NCBI GenBank assembly: GCA_002105175.1
Contig: MCGE01000010.1
Span: 1,550,001-1,614,000 of the forward strand
Source: Absidia repens
Taxonomy: Eukaryota; Mucoromycota; Mucoromycetes; Mucorales; Cunninghamellaceae
Length of the DNA stretch: 64,000 bases
Direction of reading: 5' to 3'
Within the stretch, counting starts at the first letter, position 1. Each line of letters opens with the position of its first letter. The notes beneath the pieces are model-generated. The model worked only from the letters and a program-made list of their open reading frames with translations, did not search any database and had not been told where the DNA came from. The position numbers and the translations under genes are program-made. Positions 51,715-64,000 of the stretch are shown piece after piece.

Positions 51715-52687
51715 TTAGGATGGTAAATAGAAAAGGACTTCCTCTTCTTGCCGTACACGATGATGAGCTTTGTTGGCCTCATACTGCCAGTGGACACGAT
51801 ACAAACTGATGGATTGGCCAAATGCGCATAAAAACAAGGCAATCGACAGACCACCCCAAAGACCCAGCAAACCATAGTGCAAAGTAAACGTCAAATAGAA
51901 TCCCAAAGGCAACGCCACACAGTAATAGGCAATCAAATTCACATTGGCGGAGATATGTTGCCTAGCCAGTCCGCGCATGATGCCACCACATACACTTGCC
52001 AAGCTATCCGCAATCTGGAAAAAGGCCAACAGAGGTAAAACTTGCGCCACCAATGCCACCACTTGCTTGTCGGGCGAAAACAAAAACCCAATATTATTCC
52101 GTAATAACAATAAGACGGTTGAATTGAGCACAGCTAAGCCAATACCGAATGCTATCGCTGTGATGGTTGCATGCCTAGCCTTTTGACCATTCGCTTCCCC
52201 TAGAGCATTCCCCACACGATTAGCAACAGCCACGCCCAGGCCATAAGGAATGGTGTAAGTACAAGAAGATAATGTCATGACGATCGATTGTGCGGCCAGG
52301 TCGAGCGTCCCCAAGTAAGATGCTGCCAAGGATGCCACTTCAAATGCCCACCATTCAGACATGACCACTAACATCCCAGGAATCGCCAAACGCATAAACA
52401 CCATCCAATCCTTGCGACTTTCTTTCCAGTTCCATCCACCCCAGCCTTCTTTACCATACCCAAGCACCTGGATATATCCCAATAACAGGAAAAACATTAG
52501 CCAATAGCTACAACTTGTTGCCAACGGAGCGCCAATAAACCCAAATGAAAAGGTATGGACAAAAAGGTAGTTGAGACCAAAATTAATCGGTGAGGCAATG
52601 AGGAGACAGTAGGTGGAGCCATGCATGATACCTAATCAAACAATCATCCATTTTTTTTTTTAATATATCACTCAAGAAAAGGAAGGT

Positions 52688-52718
<31 letters not shown>

Positions 52719-53546
52719 CCTTGCGCTTGTAAAAACTTTTTGATGGCTTCAAAAGCGATGTATGCAGGAGCGCCTATAAGCAAATAACGCATAAACAAAC
52801 CTAATAAGGGAATGAGGATGGGGAATGAGATATATATAAAAAAAAGCAAACGATGATGGATCCATGATGAATATTTTTACCAGTATAATAAGCCACCTCA
52901 TGATCTTGTTTCAAGTAGAGTAAGATGATGGTAGCGTTCCACCAAACAATGGAAATGGGAATAAACATCAGCACCAAAATCATCAGCGCCCTTTGAAGAT
53001 GAATCCCTAAGAGTGTTTTGTCCGTGGCGCCTGTCCATGCTTGCGAAAGTAACGTGTCCAAAGCTGTGGTAGCTCCAAGCGCAACACTCCATGCTGTTAC
53101 GCTAGCAAACATGCCACCTAGTCAATGGTAAAAAAAAAAAAAAAAAGTTGAATTCATCACCCATCGCTTCTTTTGTTGTGGTTGTTGTTTTACCTACCTA
53201 ATGCAGATGCACCTAATTCGACTGGCCCCTATATGGATCAAAACAAAAGAATGAGCTGATTGTTTTTTTTTTGTGTTGGTCGTTTACTTACAATATGTCC
53301 TAATACAAAAATACTAGCCAATTGGAATGAGTTTTGAAGTAGGTAGGTAACGATGATAGGAGAGCTGTTGGTACACAACCATTTGAATTCTTGTTTGTAG
53401 GTGGTATCTCGGGTGTGTTGTTTTGATTTACATGGCAACAACTGACTGTGTTCTGAAACAACGGAAACAGTAGAGGATGATGTAGAGGTATAAGATGATC
53501 CATCATTGTCATTGTCGTTTTCTTGCCCATCATATCGTCGTTGCAT
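51715..53546 (-). CDS. MATE-family multidrug/toxin efflux transporter
   Basis: Five exons: 53546-53292, 53228-53198, 53117-52881, 52800-52720 and 52631-51715. They join in frame to 506 residues. A Ser/Asp-rich cytoplasmic N tail of about 55 residues precedes the paired 6+6 helix core of a MatE protein. Family features are PIIVTYLLQNSFQLASIFVLGHI in helix 1, ALDTLLSQAWTGA in the first repeat, and SEWWAFEVASLAASYLG and VANRVGNALGEA in the second. It should exchange protons or Na+ for organic cations across plasma or vacuolar membranes; the substrate cannot be told. Exon 2 is only 31 nt. The intron at 52632-52719 carries a 27-bp A-run soon after its donor. Confidence 0.92.
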
Positions 53547-55033
53547 TACACCAAAAAATAAAAATAGAAAATAGATATAATAAATAAATTTTTAAAAAAA
53601 AAAAAATTAAGAAAGAAAAAGAGCAAGAAAAAAAATTGTTTGGAAAAAAAAATGTTTATAGCAAGAAACCTTCGGAGTATTAAAAATAACACGTCAAACT
53701 TGAGCATTGACCATTCGAGAAATCCCACATAATGTCAATTTAGAAAAAAAAAAAAAAAAGAGAGTCCCTTGATGCAATGATTGCGTTAGGTTATTGGATT
53801 TGCATGTATCAGAAACTCATCACTGCCATTCATGGCTAATGTCCTCAATTAAAGTTACTGTTTTGCACTGTTTTTGATCATAGGTCGAGTAACACAATCA
53901 ATCTCTGAAATCTCCATTTGAACCGATTTAAAACCCAGTTCTTTTCTAAAGACATCTTCCCACCCAGCTTTTTTTTTAACTGGTTTTATATCTCACCATG
54001 GACTTTATCCATTGTCCTTATTATTATCCTCTTTTGAATGACGTCTATTATTAAAGGGTAAGCATACTGATTATATAATTTTTTCTTGGGGGAGGGGGGG
54101 GGAGATTGAACTTGTAACAAAATAAATATGTATGTGGCCTCATAGTTTGTATGTCTTGCGCAAAATGTTTTTTTTTTTTTATTGTTTGGCATTCCTCCAT
54201 AGATGTTTGACCATTCTTGGCTATATTCACAGCTAAGAAAAACCAGAAAAAAAAAGGTAACAATAATAGATGAGCTCATCATTTCTTATTGTTTATGTGT
54301 TTTAGCGTCATACGATAGTGTGATTGTGACCAAGGGAAAATCAAGCGTCAACATGTCGCTCATTCACACACACACACACACACACCATGCTGTTGTCAAC
54401 AAATCAATCCATTACCTGTGCCTCTCCCTATTGTTCACCCAGTGGATGGAGGATGGCTACTTGGCCCTTGGCTTCTGTTATAGTAATTTACTTGTTGCAT
54501 CACCCATCGTTTTGTATTGTTGAGATCTCCCAGCCCCTTCACCTCCCACTTATAAATGTGTATATGAAATAAAGTTATCTGTTTTTATATGTTGATATCT
54601 TCTTTTTACTGCGTTGTTTACTAGGATAAACGGATCCCGTGTTGTGAAGAGAAGGGAAAAAAAAAAACGTGCCCGTAAAACACAAATAGAGAACCTAGGA
54701 TATGCACAAAGGTGTTGAACAAAAGATGATGTATGTGCACGCCAAAAAAAAAAAAAAAAAAAAAAAAAAAAGGTATTGCGGAGATTTTTTGAATGAAGGG
54801 TGGGTGTTTTCCCCATGTCATTCTTTTACCTTTTTTTTTATATATTCAATTTTAGCAAAGGGGTAAAGAGTTTATTTTGACAAAAAAGGATTTGTTCTAT
54901 TCTTCTTTACAGCCGAAAACCTGTTTCTTGTTTTTTTTTTTTTCTTTTCTCCACAATCCATCCATCCAGCATAAGAAGAGGATCAAACCATATATCGTTC
55001 TTGGTTGCTATAATAAAGTGACAAAGGGGAACC

Positions 55034-55064
<31 letters not shown>

Positions 55065-55353
55065 TGTTCATTGACATGATGATGCTTTCATTGTTTTGTA
55101 AGGAGACACGAGTACCGAAACCCCTATAAAAATCCGACTACCCCAAGTTGCCATCATCCACCATCAAATATCATCATCATCACCATGTATCATCAACATT
55201 GTCAATCAATCATCAACATAATAGTTTTTCGAGATTTCAAAAATTTCAATGTTTATTATGTACAAAATAAAAAATAAATGCAGAGGCAAAAGTAAATAAT
55301 CACAAAAAAAAAAAAAATGTGGGAGGGGGAGAAGAAGGGGAAGAATTTCTAAT
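53547..55353. other. Intergenic 1.8 kb, low-complexity, no gene seen
   Basis: Contains poly(A/T) runs near 53590, 53742, 54743-54770 and 55034-55060, plus a (CA)n repeat at 54366-54385. Short ORFs here are homopolymer readings. Between 55100 and 55260 there is a catcat-rich stretch followed by the IPMS 3' end. Confidence 0.6.
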
Positions 55354-56809
55354 CTAAAGGTCGACTACTGGTTTAGTTGCCTTTGTAAACATAGCACGGA
55401 GTTCATCATCACTGACATTTTTCTTTTGATCACACAGCGCCTTGAAGTCTTCAAATACCCGTTGGAAGGCAGTTTCATCCAGAGTGAATCCCATTTCGGC
55501 ACCACGACTACGGAGAGCATTTCGGCCGGAGTGTTTACCGAGGACCAGGGCAATATCCGTGACACCGACACTTTCAGGGGTGATGATTTCATAGGTTTGG
55601 CGATTCTTGAGCACACCGTCTTGATGGATACCAGATTCATGCAAGAAGGCATTGCGACCGACAATAGCCTTGTTGGGTTGTACGACCATCCCAGAGAGTT
55701 CAGACACCATGCGGGAAGTAGGGTAAAAGAGTTGTGTGTTAATGGTATGATGTACTGGGAAATAGCTAGGATGGGTGTGGATGGCCATGACGACTTCTTC
55801 CATGGCAGTGTTGCCCGCGCGTTCCCCAATGCCATTGATCGTCACCTCGACCTGTCGTGCGCCGTTTTGAATACCCGCCAATGTGTTTGCCGTTGCCAAG
55901 CCAAGATCGTTGTGACAGTGTGTAGAAAAGATAATCTTATCGGAACCCTTGACGTTGTCCACCAAGTGCTTGATCAAGGAGCCATATTCCGTGGGAAGAT
56001 TGTAGCCAACAGTATCGGGGATGTTGAGGGTGGTTGCACCGGCTTCCACGACTTTGCTGAGGACATGGCATAAAAATTCACGGTCAGATCGCCCAGCATC
56101 TTCGGGAGAGAATTCCACTTCGTCCACCAAGGATCGCGCCAAGGTCACTGCTGCCACAGCCCGTTTCACACATTCGTCCCGGTCAATCTTGAGTTTATAT
56201 TTCAGATGAAGATCCGATGTAGCCAAAAACACATGGATACGTCGACGAGGGGCATCAGCAATGGCTTCAGCACATCGTTTGATATCTGGAGGTGTAGCTC
56301 TAGCCAATCCACAAATAGTCTAAAATAAATAAAATTAAAAAAAAAAAAGACGTGAGTAAGACACATATAAAGATATTATCATGTTCCCCTCTCCAATTTT
56401 TTTCCCCTTTGCCTTTTTTGCCTCCCTCCTCTATAAACACATATCTATCCTGACCAAATCCCGTCTCCTCTTTTTTTTTTTCTATCTATTTCATTTTCCC
56501 TCTTGTTTTTATACATGCATACAGACACACACGCTCTCCCCACTTTTTTTTTTTTTTTTTTTTTTGTTAACGTACCATGGGGTGACCAATTTTTTCGCGC
56601 CCTTCCATCAAAGGTCCAGCTTCTCTTGCAATACGTTGAACAGCTTCAAAATCACCAATGGAGGCTACAGGGAAACCTGCTTCCAAGACGTCGACACCAA
56701 GACGGGACATTTGTTTGGCAATTTCGATTTTTTCTTCAGTATTCAAGGAAACACCGGGTGACTATTGAGAAAAACAAGAGATATCATTACTGTAAGGATG
56801 GATATTCCA

Positions 56810-56842
<33 letters not shown>

Positions 56843-56987
56843 AAAGAGGAGGGAAGGAGGAGGTAAGGAAAGGGAAGGGAGCAAATGAGGTAGGACATGT
56901 ACTTACTTGTTCGCCATCACGGAGACTAGTATCAAAAATAATCAACTTGTCTGTTGGGTTTGTTTCAGTTGGAGTATTGACAGCCAT
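55354..56987 (-). CDS. 2-isopropylmalate synthase, catalytic domain only
   Basis: Three exons: 56987-56907, 56761-56576 and 56319-55354, giving 410 residues. It condenses acetyl-CoA with 2-oxoisovalerate, the first step of leucine synthesis. It has the HMGL-like TIM barrel with [16 protein letters not shown] (residues 18-33), the metal site [16 protein letters not shown] (His223, His225, Asp227), [15 protein letters not shown] and the LeuA helical region [15 protein letters not shown] with GKHSGRNAL. It stops after [11 protein letters not shown], without the C-terminal LeuA dimer/leucine-binding domain of about 120 residues. There is no mitochondrial presequence. The nearest sequence type is bacterial-like LeuA rather than yeast Leu4. 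Homocitrate synthase or a methylthioalkylmalate-type enzyme is less likely but possible. Confidence 0.87.
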
Positions 56988-57875
56988 TTATTTATCTTGT
57001 GAGTATATGAAGATAGGATATAGGTAGTGTAAGTAAAAAAAAAAAAATTATTAGAGATAAAAAAAGACGGGGTAGAGGGAGAAAGGAGAAAAAAAAAGAT
57101 TGCTTTTTATGATAAATTTGGGTTTTGGCGGCGAATGAAATCAGTTGAATTTCTGCGGAATTGAGCCAATCAAAAGTCCGGATCTTCGAGTCTACAATTG
57201 TAGTCATCGACAAGATATTCAATCAAAAAAAAGGATGACGAAAAGGTTTATCAAACCAACGGATGAATCATCTTGCCATCATTGGGGCCTTTTTTTTTTT
57301 AGTCCATTATGTAAGGCACTTTTTATTTTGCACTCTTCTATTTTAATACTTTTTTGATGAGAGGAGAAAGAAAAGAAAGAAAGAAAAGAAAAAGAAAAAT
57401 GCAAACCTCCCTAGACTATATTGTGGCTATGAGAGAATGAATATATCATCACATCCACAATGTTCCCGACTTTTTTTGGGCGCGATAATAATAGGAAAAG
57501 ACGTGTTCACGATTTTGTCTCCTTTTCCCAATGACAAACCGAGGTTTTTTTTTTGCAAATTTTATTTGTACCCCTTTTTTTAAAAATCTTCACCCTTATT
57601 TATCGTCTCTTTTTTTATATTTTCGTTTTCGTTTTCGTTTTTTTTTTCTTTTCATTTCTTTAAACACTATTTCATTCCTCTTCTTTATTATTTGTAAATA
57701 TACTAAATACTTAATTCATCTTTAAGGTAATACAAGAAAAAAAGGCGAAATTATACTATACAGTACCGATTCATGCTGGTTAATGCGAATGCCTCGGGCG
57801 GAATTTAAAAATGATTCTCTCTCTTCCTTCTTTAGACTCCCACATATATATAAAAAAAAGCAACCTTTTTTTGAA
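56988..57875. other. Divergent intergenic region
   Basis: Shared 5' flank of the IPMS and PH-protein genes. T-rich and A-rich tracts, no TATA element that stands out, no gene. Confidence 0.5.
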
Positions 57876-60800
57876 ATGGCGACTTCTCTTTCACATCCTT
57901 CTCCACGACCTTCTTTATCAGAATCAGCTTTACCTTCACGGCGTGTATTATTACGTACAAATAACACCAACATGTCCACTAATGCTTCAACGACCTCCTC
58001 TTCTATGGGACTTCGCCCTTCAAGATTTGTCAAGCCCCCTTCCTCCTTCTCCTCTTCGACGCAATCTATTACACCAACCTCAACAACAAACAACAACAAT
58101 AATAATACTAATGCGATCTGGAATGCTGAACTGGCCTCGTTTGTCTGCTTGTTTGAAGAATACTCTCAAAAGGTATACATGGAAGGTTACCTCATGCATC
58201 AGGACAAAAAGTACTTTGTGGAATTATGTGGAACGACATTAGCTCTGTGGGATAGTGAGCATACTGGCGCAGTGGTCACTCCTACGTTTATTCCGATTAT
58301 GGTTGATACCAATGCGTACCCTGCTCGTTCTGCTGCTCATCATCAACAATTTACTTTAGAATTGGTGCACAAAAAGAAAAGCATGGTGTTTGATACGTTG
58401 GATCCTGCCTCCATGACCAAATGGATTTGTGCCATCCGCCTAGCGTGTTTTGAGCGACAACTTTTGAATCAATATTTTACCCTGCATTTATTTACCTTCT
58501 TTGATTCGACTACATCAACCAATGGTGGATACCTTCAAGTCCTTTTACCAAACAACAAGAACGAATGGAGAAAACTTTGGGTGGTGGTCACTGATAGCAA
58601 TAGCAACAGCAACAGCAACGGCAAAAAATCAAAACGATTGGGTACTACGTCCATGCAATCCAATGATGCTTCATGTCCGCGTCTGTCCCTTTATGAAAGC
58701 AAGAAATCGAAAACTCCTTTATTGGTGATGAACCGTGTGGATTTCGCTTATGCTGTCTATCCAGAATCTGCATCATTGATTTGTCAATCCACCTTGATGC
58801 GCTTGGAGGGCGGTGTACAACAGCAGCAACTAGAAGATCATCCATCCACGCCGATCGTTTTTATGGCCGATTCAACCAATCACATGATGCAATGGCTCTC
58901 CTCACTTTACGATACATTCAAGTTATATGGGCGTCCCCAAGCTTTGGTGCAAGATCCCATGAATCCTGTGGCTTTGAACTTCGGTGAAGTACTTCCAGAA
59001 ACCAGCAAAGAACAACAACATCCTAGTTGGTGGTTGGACACGGATGATGTCATTCAAGCCATGGAGTCATCTTCCTCTGTTTCTTTGAATAAGCTGGAAA
59101 TTCATCAACTTTTGATCAACACACTTTGCCAAAAACAAACCTCTTTACAATCTTCCCAACAATCTTACTCTCAACAACGGGCAAACAGCTTGCCTTTGAT
59201 TACAGTGGAATCCATGGATCCTCCAAGACAACGGGCAACCTCTGAGGCTGGCATTCTCGATGAACCTTCTATTCGATCTGCATTACACTCACAGGTAAAA
59301 AAAAAAAAAAAAAAAAAAGCGACAGCCAATAAAATATGTATATGCATACTAATTTATCTTTTTTTATTTAAATATGTAGGTTGCAGATTCGAGTGATGAA
59401 AGCGATAATGACCTTGACGACGATGACGATGATGAAGTGGACGACGAAGTGGACAGTGATGATGAACCTATTGGCAAAAGCAAATCAGTTTCCTCACGCC
59501 AATCCTCATTCTCTACCGGCAACAAAAAAAATGGAGTGTCTTCACTGTTAATACCTGACTTTGATTTTGGAAACGGATTCGATACTGACAACCGACGTAC
59601 AAGTGCAGCCAGCTCCATCTTATTGTCACCATCACCTATCTCACCTAATAACAGCACACAGAAACAGCACCAGCGGCAGCAACATCATCGTGGTCATAGC
59701 AGTAGCACAACGACAACTAGCAGCGGTGAAACGAACAGCAACAACAACAACAACAACAACAACAACAAAGCCTCGTCGTCCTTATTTGGCGACTTTAGTC
59801 TTACCACCGACTTCAACAAATATTTGGAGCCAACATCACGTACGTCCACACCTGTCGATCGCAAGTACTCGTTACCCGCCAACGTCAAACTCCACAGCAA
59901 CAGCAGCAGCAGCAGCAGCATGGCATCGCCGGTCAACACAGCATCGAGTCATGGCAGTAACGGTATGAATAGACGCACTTCTTCATGGGATGATCATGGT
60001 TCCTGGGATGATTATATCTACCAAGATGGCGACGACGAAAACGAGGATGATGACGACGAGGATGATGATGAGGATGAGGATGACGACGACGACGACGATG
60101 ATGACGATGGCCAAGATGGGTTCCTGATCCCGTCCCTGAACGATCATTTTGCTCCCCGCAACAGTCTTTTGGATACATGTCACGGCGGCGGCGATTCGCA
60201 TCATCCACTTCAACTCTCGGCCAAGGAACAAATCGAATACGCGCGTGCAACTGGCCGACCGTTGATCCAAGTCCCTTCCAAACCCAAACCTCCCAAAGGC
60301 GGTCTTGTGGGTGTGATTTCGCAGCGTGAAAAAAGTCGACGACAAGGCAAAGGCGCACGTGTGGTCGAACGTGTCCATCAGCACCACGTTGACCTTCTTG
60401 AACGTGAAAAGGAACGACGCATTTGGGAACAACGACAACAACAATACATGAAGCATCAGGTAAAGTAAAAATAGACACTGCAACAAAAAAGTTTGATATA
60501 TATATGTATATGTATATTTATTGATTCGTTTTGCTCATATATGTTTATTTATAGATCATGATGTATGCTCAAAATGGATATGTTCACCCAATGATGATGC
60601 ATCCTTACATGGCTCCACCACCACCACCACCTCCTCCCTTCTGTTCTTCCCCCAGTCCAATGCATCCAGCAAACACCCACGGCTATTTTTATAATGGTCG
60701 TCCTTACTCACCCTCTGGCAACTCTTATCATAGCACCTCTTCTCCATCCTCCAGCCCGCATCCGCCCTTCATCAACCTCGCTGGAGCTAGCACTAGTGGT

Positions 60801-60968
60801 AGCGGCAGTAGGAGCGGTAGCCAGAGCAGCAGTAGCGGCAGTGGCAGCGTTCTTGGTCAACCAAACTCATCACGACCTTTAGAAGACGACGATGAAGAAG
60901 ATGAACCGCTTTATTCCCCGATGATGGTCTATCAGCAACAGCGGACCGCCTCGCCTGCCTTTTATTAG
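57876..60968 (+). CDS. CAF120/Skg3-like PH-domain protein
   Basis: Three exons: 57876-59294, 59380-60459 and 60555-60968, joining in frame to 970 residues. The start at 57876 (MATSLSHPSPRPS) is preferred over the in-frame upstream Met because the upstream codons are low-complexity. A PH domain covers about residues 85-195 (YSQKVYMEGYLMHQDKKYFVEL..TKWICAIRLACFE). A second folded stretch follows (LQVLLPNNKNEWRKLWVVV to MQWLSSLYDTFKLYG). Exon 2 encodes long acidic, Asn/Gln and Ser runs and the basic helix KPPKGGLVGVI..EREKERRIWEQRQQQYM typical of fungal Skg3/Caf120 relatives. Exon 3 has an eight-proline run and Ser/Gly repeats. In yeast these proteins link to the CCR4-NOT complex and cell polarity. 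Confidence 0.82.
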
Positions 60969-61618
60969 TGATTCTCTTGCGTTTTTTTTTTTTCTTTTTC
61001 TCTCTTTCTCTGTAGCCTAGTTATTATCTCCCTCCCATTTTGTCCTCCGCCTCCCCCCCCCTGCATTTTAGTGTGTCTATATTTTTGTTTTTGTCATATA
61101 CACTTCCTCTCTACTCCTACTTTTTTTTTGTGGATTCCCATTCTTAGTATAGTAATATATATCTGCCCAAGTAGTACGACGCATTCTTTCTTTTTCACCA
61201 CTATATAATTTATATATATATTTGCCCCTCTCCCTTTTTTTTTTAATATTATTCATGCCCAACATACCCCCCCAAAAAAAACGTAATTCCCCCTTTCTTC
61301 ATTGATTCAATAAAACAAGAATAAAAAAAAATACAAGCAAGACAATTCATTTATATTCTAAAATGTCCCCAACGTGCTATTTTTATTGATATGTGTGATA
61401 AAAAACAACAACAACAACAGTGCGTTGCGTGTGTGTGTTAAGGCTAACTATAAATTAAAAAAAAAAAGTGTGTTGTGTGTGTGTGTGTGCTAAAGGCTCC
61501 AGCTAAAATAAATAGATAAATATATATATATCTAAAAAAAAAAAAAAAAAAAAAACGCTATCCTACAACGACTACTACCTTCTTCTTCTTCCAAGAATAA
61601 AATCTCCCACGGACCGTG
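60969..61618. other. Convergent 3' intergenic region
   Basis: Between the PH gene and SKN7 stops. T-rich and C-rich tracts, (GT)n at about 61428-61490, poly(A) at about 61535-61555. No gene. Confidence 0.6.
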
Positions 61619-62369
61619 TTAGATCAAGTGAGAACAGTGTTGTTTGATGATATCGTAGAGCTTGTGTTGATCGAACGGCTTTGGTAGGAGATCCGACATG
61701 CCACTGCCGACGTAATTCTGGATATCGATATCCGAGTAACTTGCTGTCATGGAGACCACCGGTGTATGTTGATCGTATTGTCGTAAGGTGCGTGTCGCCG
61801 CCATGCCGTCGAGTTTCGGGATGCTAATGTCCATCAAGATCAAATCGTAATGACTCACTTTCATGCATGCCACCGCCTCTAACCCATCGCACGCCATCTG
61901 GTACGCACACCCAAGCCGGTCCAGGCACCGCATGCTGATCCGTCGGTACACCACGTTGTCTTCCACCACAAGAATCTTGGGTCGATGCCGCCATGAATGA
62001 CATGTTGTCGATGCTCCTGCTGCTGCTGTTGTGGCTGGAGATGAGGAGGATTGTGATTCGACGACTGGATTTGACACGATGAGCGATGGTTGTTGTTGAC
62101 TGGTGGCGGTGGTGGTGGTGGTATTTGGTGATGATGGTAAACTTGTTGATGCCGTAGGAAAAGGTGGATGTTGCAATTCGTGGATGGGCATGGGTGTGGT
62201 GACGGTGGAAGGTGGAGCCGTCGTTGCTGAGGAAGTCTGGGGTGGATGTGGTAATGGCGATGATGATGATGGTAAGAACAGGGGCGCTGTTGATGTATTT
62301 TCTGGATGTGGCCATGACTCTTGTTTGATATTTGTTGGTGATGGAGGCGATGTCTTTTGTTGGTGATGA

Positions 62370-62413
<44 letters not shown>

Positions 62414-63565
62414 AAAAAAAAAAAGAGAGGGAATAAGTAAATTTGCGAGAGGGAGGGAGATTATATATAAAGCTTACCTAAAGGCATTGGATCAAGTGAT
62501 GAAGAAGAAGTATGCTGCTTTTTGGGTGATTGATTCAAAATGGTCCAAAGAATGGAGTCCTTTTCATCCATCTTCCGTTTCAAGCCACGAAGTTCATTCA
62601 ACAGCATGGTGTCGGTGGTCACTAATCGTCCCAAGGTGGATGCCAAGGTATGTTGGGTAGATGAGAGCTTGTCAATTTGCGATTGAAGTGATGCCTGGAG
62701 ATCGTTTAGGTGTTGTACATCAAGAAGAGCAGCAGACGTATCAGTCGTCGATTTGGATGGATCGAGTATAGCCGTCGATGATGATGTTGTTGACGATGAT
62801 GGGGATACATTGCCGCTGGCTGATGGACGATGATTTTTTTTGGTTGCATTGTTGTTCTTGCTGGTGTTTCCCTTTCGATGTATTTGTGCTAAAAGATGTT
62901 TTTTGTCCCTGCGGAAAAGTGGATGTTGGAATTCCCATGCCTACATATTTATAAAACTGTGAGCGATCGATGTGTATCTTACAGCTAGCTAGCCAGCTAG
63001 CTAAAGGTAGGACGATATTTACCTGCTGCTGCCCCGCGGAAGAAGAGGAATTGTTGTCGGCGAATCGGATCTTGTGGAAATCGTATTTGTTGAGCTGTCT
63101 AACGAAGCTTGAGAAGTTGCTATGTTTAAACCGTCTATGTATGACATGTATAAATAAATATGATAAAGTCTTCAACTAAATGTCATGCCCGAGTACTTTA
63201 CCTTGGTAAAACCGTCTTGGCAAATTCATTCGTATCATCAATGACAAACGCCGTTCCTTGTCTGCCCCAGTGGTAACAGCTGGTTTCGTCCGTGCTTTCG
63301 AGCATACTATCAATAATAATTAACCAGGTTAGTTATGTTGTTTCGTCGTTTGCTTTTTTTCAATGACTTACTTGAATAGTTTCTGTATAAAATCGGGTAC
63401 TACTTCATCGTTTTTTGACCGATGCACTGGCGGTGCAGGAGAAGGAGCAGCTGCTGCTGCCATAGTGGAAGAAGTGGATAAAGTGTTGGCGGTCGGGTGA
63501 TGATGGCCATCAAAAGGTATTTTAAAGTCATTGCTTTCGTCGGCTTTGGAGTAAAAAGTGTCCAT
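61619..63565 (-). CDS. SKN7: SKN7-type response regulator transcription factor
   Basis: Five exons: 63565-63372, 63306-63202, 63134-63023, 62940-62478 and 62370-61619, giving 541 residues. An HSF-type DNA-binding domain covers about residues 55-150 (VPDFIQKLF, TNEFAKTVLPRRFKHSNF, SSFVRQLNKYDFHKIRF, AWEFQHPLFRR). A coiled coil follows (about 200-285, LLDVQHLNDLQASLQSQID..RGLKRKMDEKD). After a Ser/Pro/Thr linker a receiver domain (about 420-541) shows acidic Glu429/Asp430 (VVEDN), phospho-acceptor Asp472 (LILMDISIPKLDG) and Lys522 (LPKPFD). It acts downstream of a His-kinase/phosphotransfer relay in osmotic, wall and oxidative stress. All intron borders are GT..AG. The last intron has an unusually long T run before its acceptor. 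Confidence 0.95.
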
Positions 63566-64000
63566 GCTATTAATCCAGCATAACGATGGTATACAGTGAA
63601 GAGTAAAAAGTGAAAAAGAAAAATGGGCAAAATAAAAGGATGCACAAGAATGAGGAAGAAAAAGAAGAAAAAATGAAACAAAAAAAGAAATTTCATGTTT
63701 TCAGAAATTTTATAGCGCCGCTATTTCAATGGCGCTGTCAGTTGGGGATGTTAGCCAGACGTAGGCGTCCCACACGTTACTTGGACTCTTCATCTGGATT
63801 TGCTCATGGTTGTGCCATTTTACGATAATGGTCACTAATATATAGGGTAGTCACTGCTAATAGCTCTGTAGTAACAGGTAATTCCATCAATGCATTAATA
63901 TATATTTATAAATAGCGAATTTTTGAGCCAACTATATAACCTTGGGATTATGGTCTGTATGAGACAATAGCCCTCCACTCATTTTTGAAACACAGCCCAC
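63566..64000. other. SKN7 upstream region
   Basis: AT-rich with a purine-rich stretch at 63601-63690. The 72-codon ORF at 63610 has no support. No other feature seen to the window end. Confidence 0.5.

Noticed and set aside
59694..60486. Minus-strand ORFs opposite the PH-protein gene
   Set aside because: They are reverse readings of Asp/Asn/Ser codon repeats of the real exons.
62103..62366. Plus-strand ORF of 87 codons opposite SKN7
   Set aside because: It is antisense to the Ser/Pro/Thr linker exon, with Gly/Val/Asp composition from repeat codons.

Overview
This is a chromosomal window from a filamentous fungus, most likely an early-diverging one (Mucoromycota, probably Mucorales). The single-copy genes at the right end point to a fungus (SKN7-type HSF/receiver regulator, CAF120/Skg3-type PH protein, myosin regulatory light chain, MATE transporter). 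Their introns are short (65-256 nt) with GT..AG borders, and the intergenic DNA is AT-rich with many long A/T homopolymers. The lineage is inferred; no marker gene here fixes the species.

Positions 1-32304 are almost wholly retrotransposon DNA organised around two tRNA genes. tRNA-Ile(AAU) at 12643-12716 (+) has a head-to-tail train of Ty3/gypsy LTR elements on its 5' side: an LTR running off the window (1-337), RT-A (342-6691) and RT-B (6696-12633). The same 4-bp word ttca separates every unit and also follows the last one, 5 nt before the tRNA. tRNA-Thr(AGU) at 22179-22251 (-) has a second, about 10-kb train on its 5' side: a solo LTR, RT-C, a solo LTR, RT-D, a solo LTR, RT-E and further solo LTRs, mostly separated by tggt. 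Repeated integration at one fixed spot upstream of each tRNA gene is the simplest reading. RT-A, RT-B and RT-D share a conserved -1 slippery heptamer at the gag/pol border. All three also carry an A-rich non-coding spacer that separates the integrase ORF from protease-RT-RNase H.

Between the two tRNA 3' ends (12717-22178) lies a different structure. Seven diverged copies of an LTR-like unit each carry 13 nt complementary to the 3' end of tRNA-Ile. They are oriented outward and interrupted by a hAT DNA transposon (14348-17656) and by a 170-codon unknown ORF. Degenerate short ORFs with the same C-terminal signature as that ORF recur after the right-hand units.

Positions 32305-48806 are a gene-poor mosaic of inverted repeats, minisatellites, a hAT deletion derivative with an 8-bp target duplication (40044-40900), and a complete sixth Ty3/gypsy element, RT-F (41963-47303, TSD gaaac). 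The primer-binding site of RT-F is an exact 18-nt match to the tRNA-Ile gene in this window.

Positions 48807-64000 are ordinary euchromatin with six intron-containing genes: myosin regulatory light chain, a secreted/membrane Ser-rich protein, a MATE transporter, 2-isopropylmalate synthase (catalytic domain only), a CAF120/Skg3-like PH protein and SKN7.
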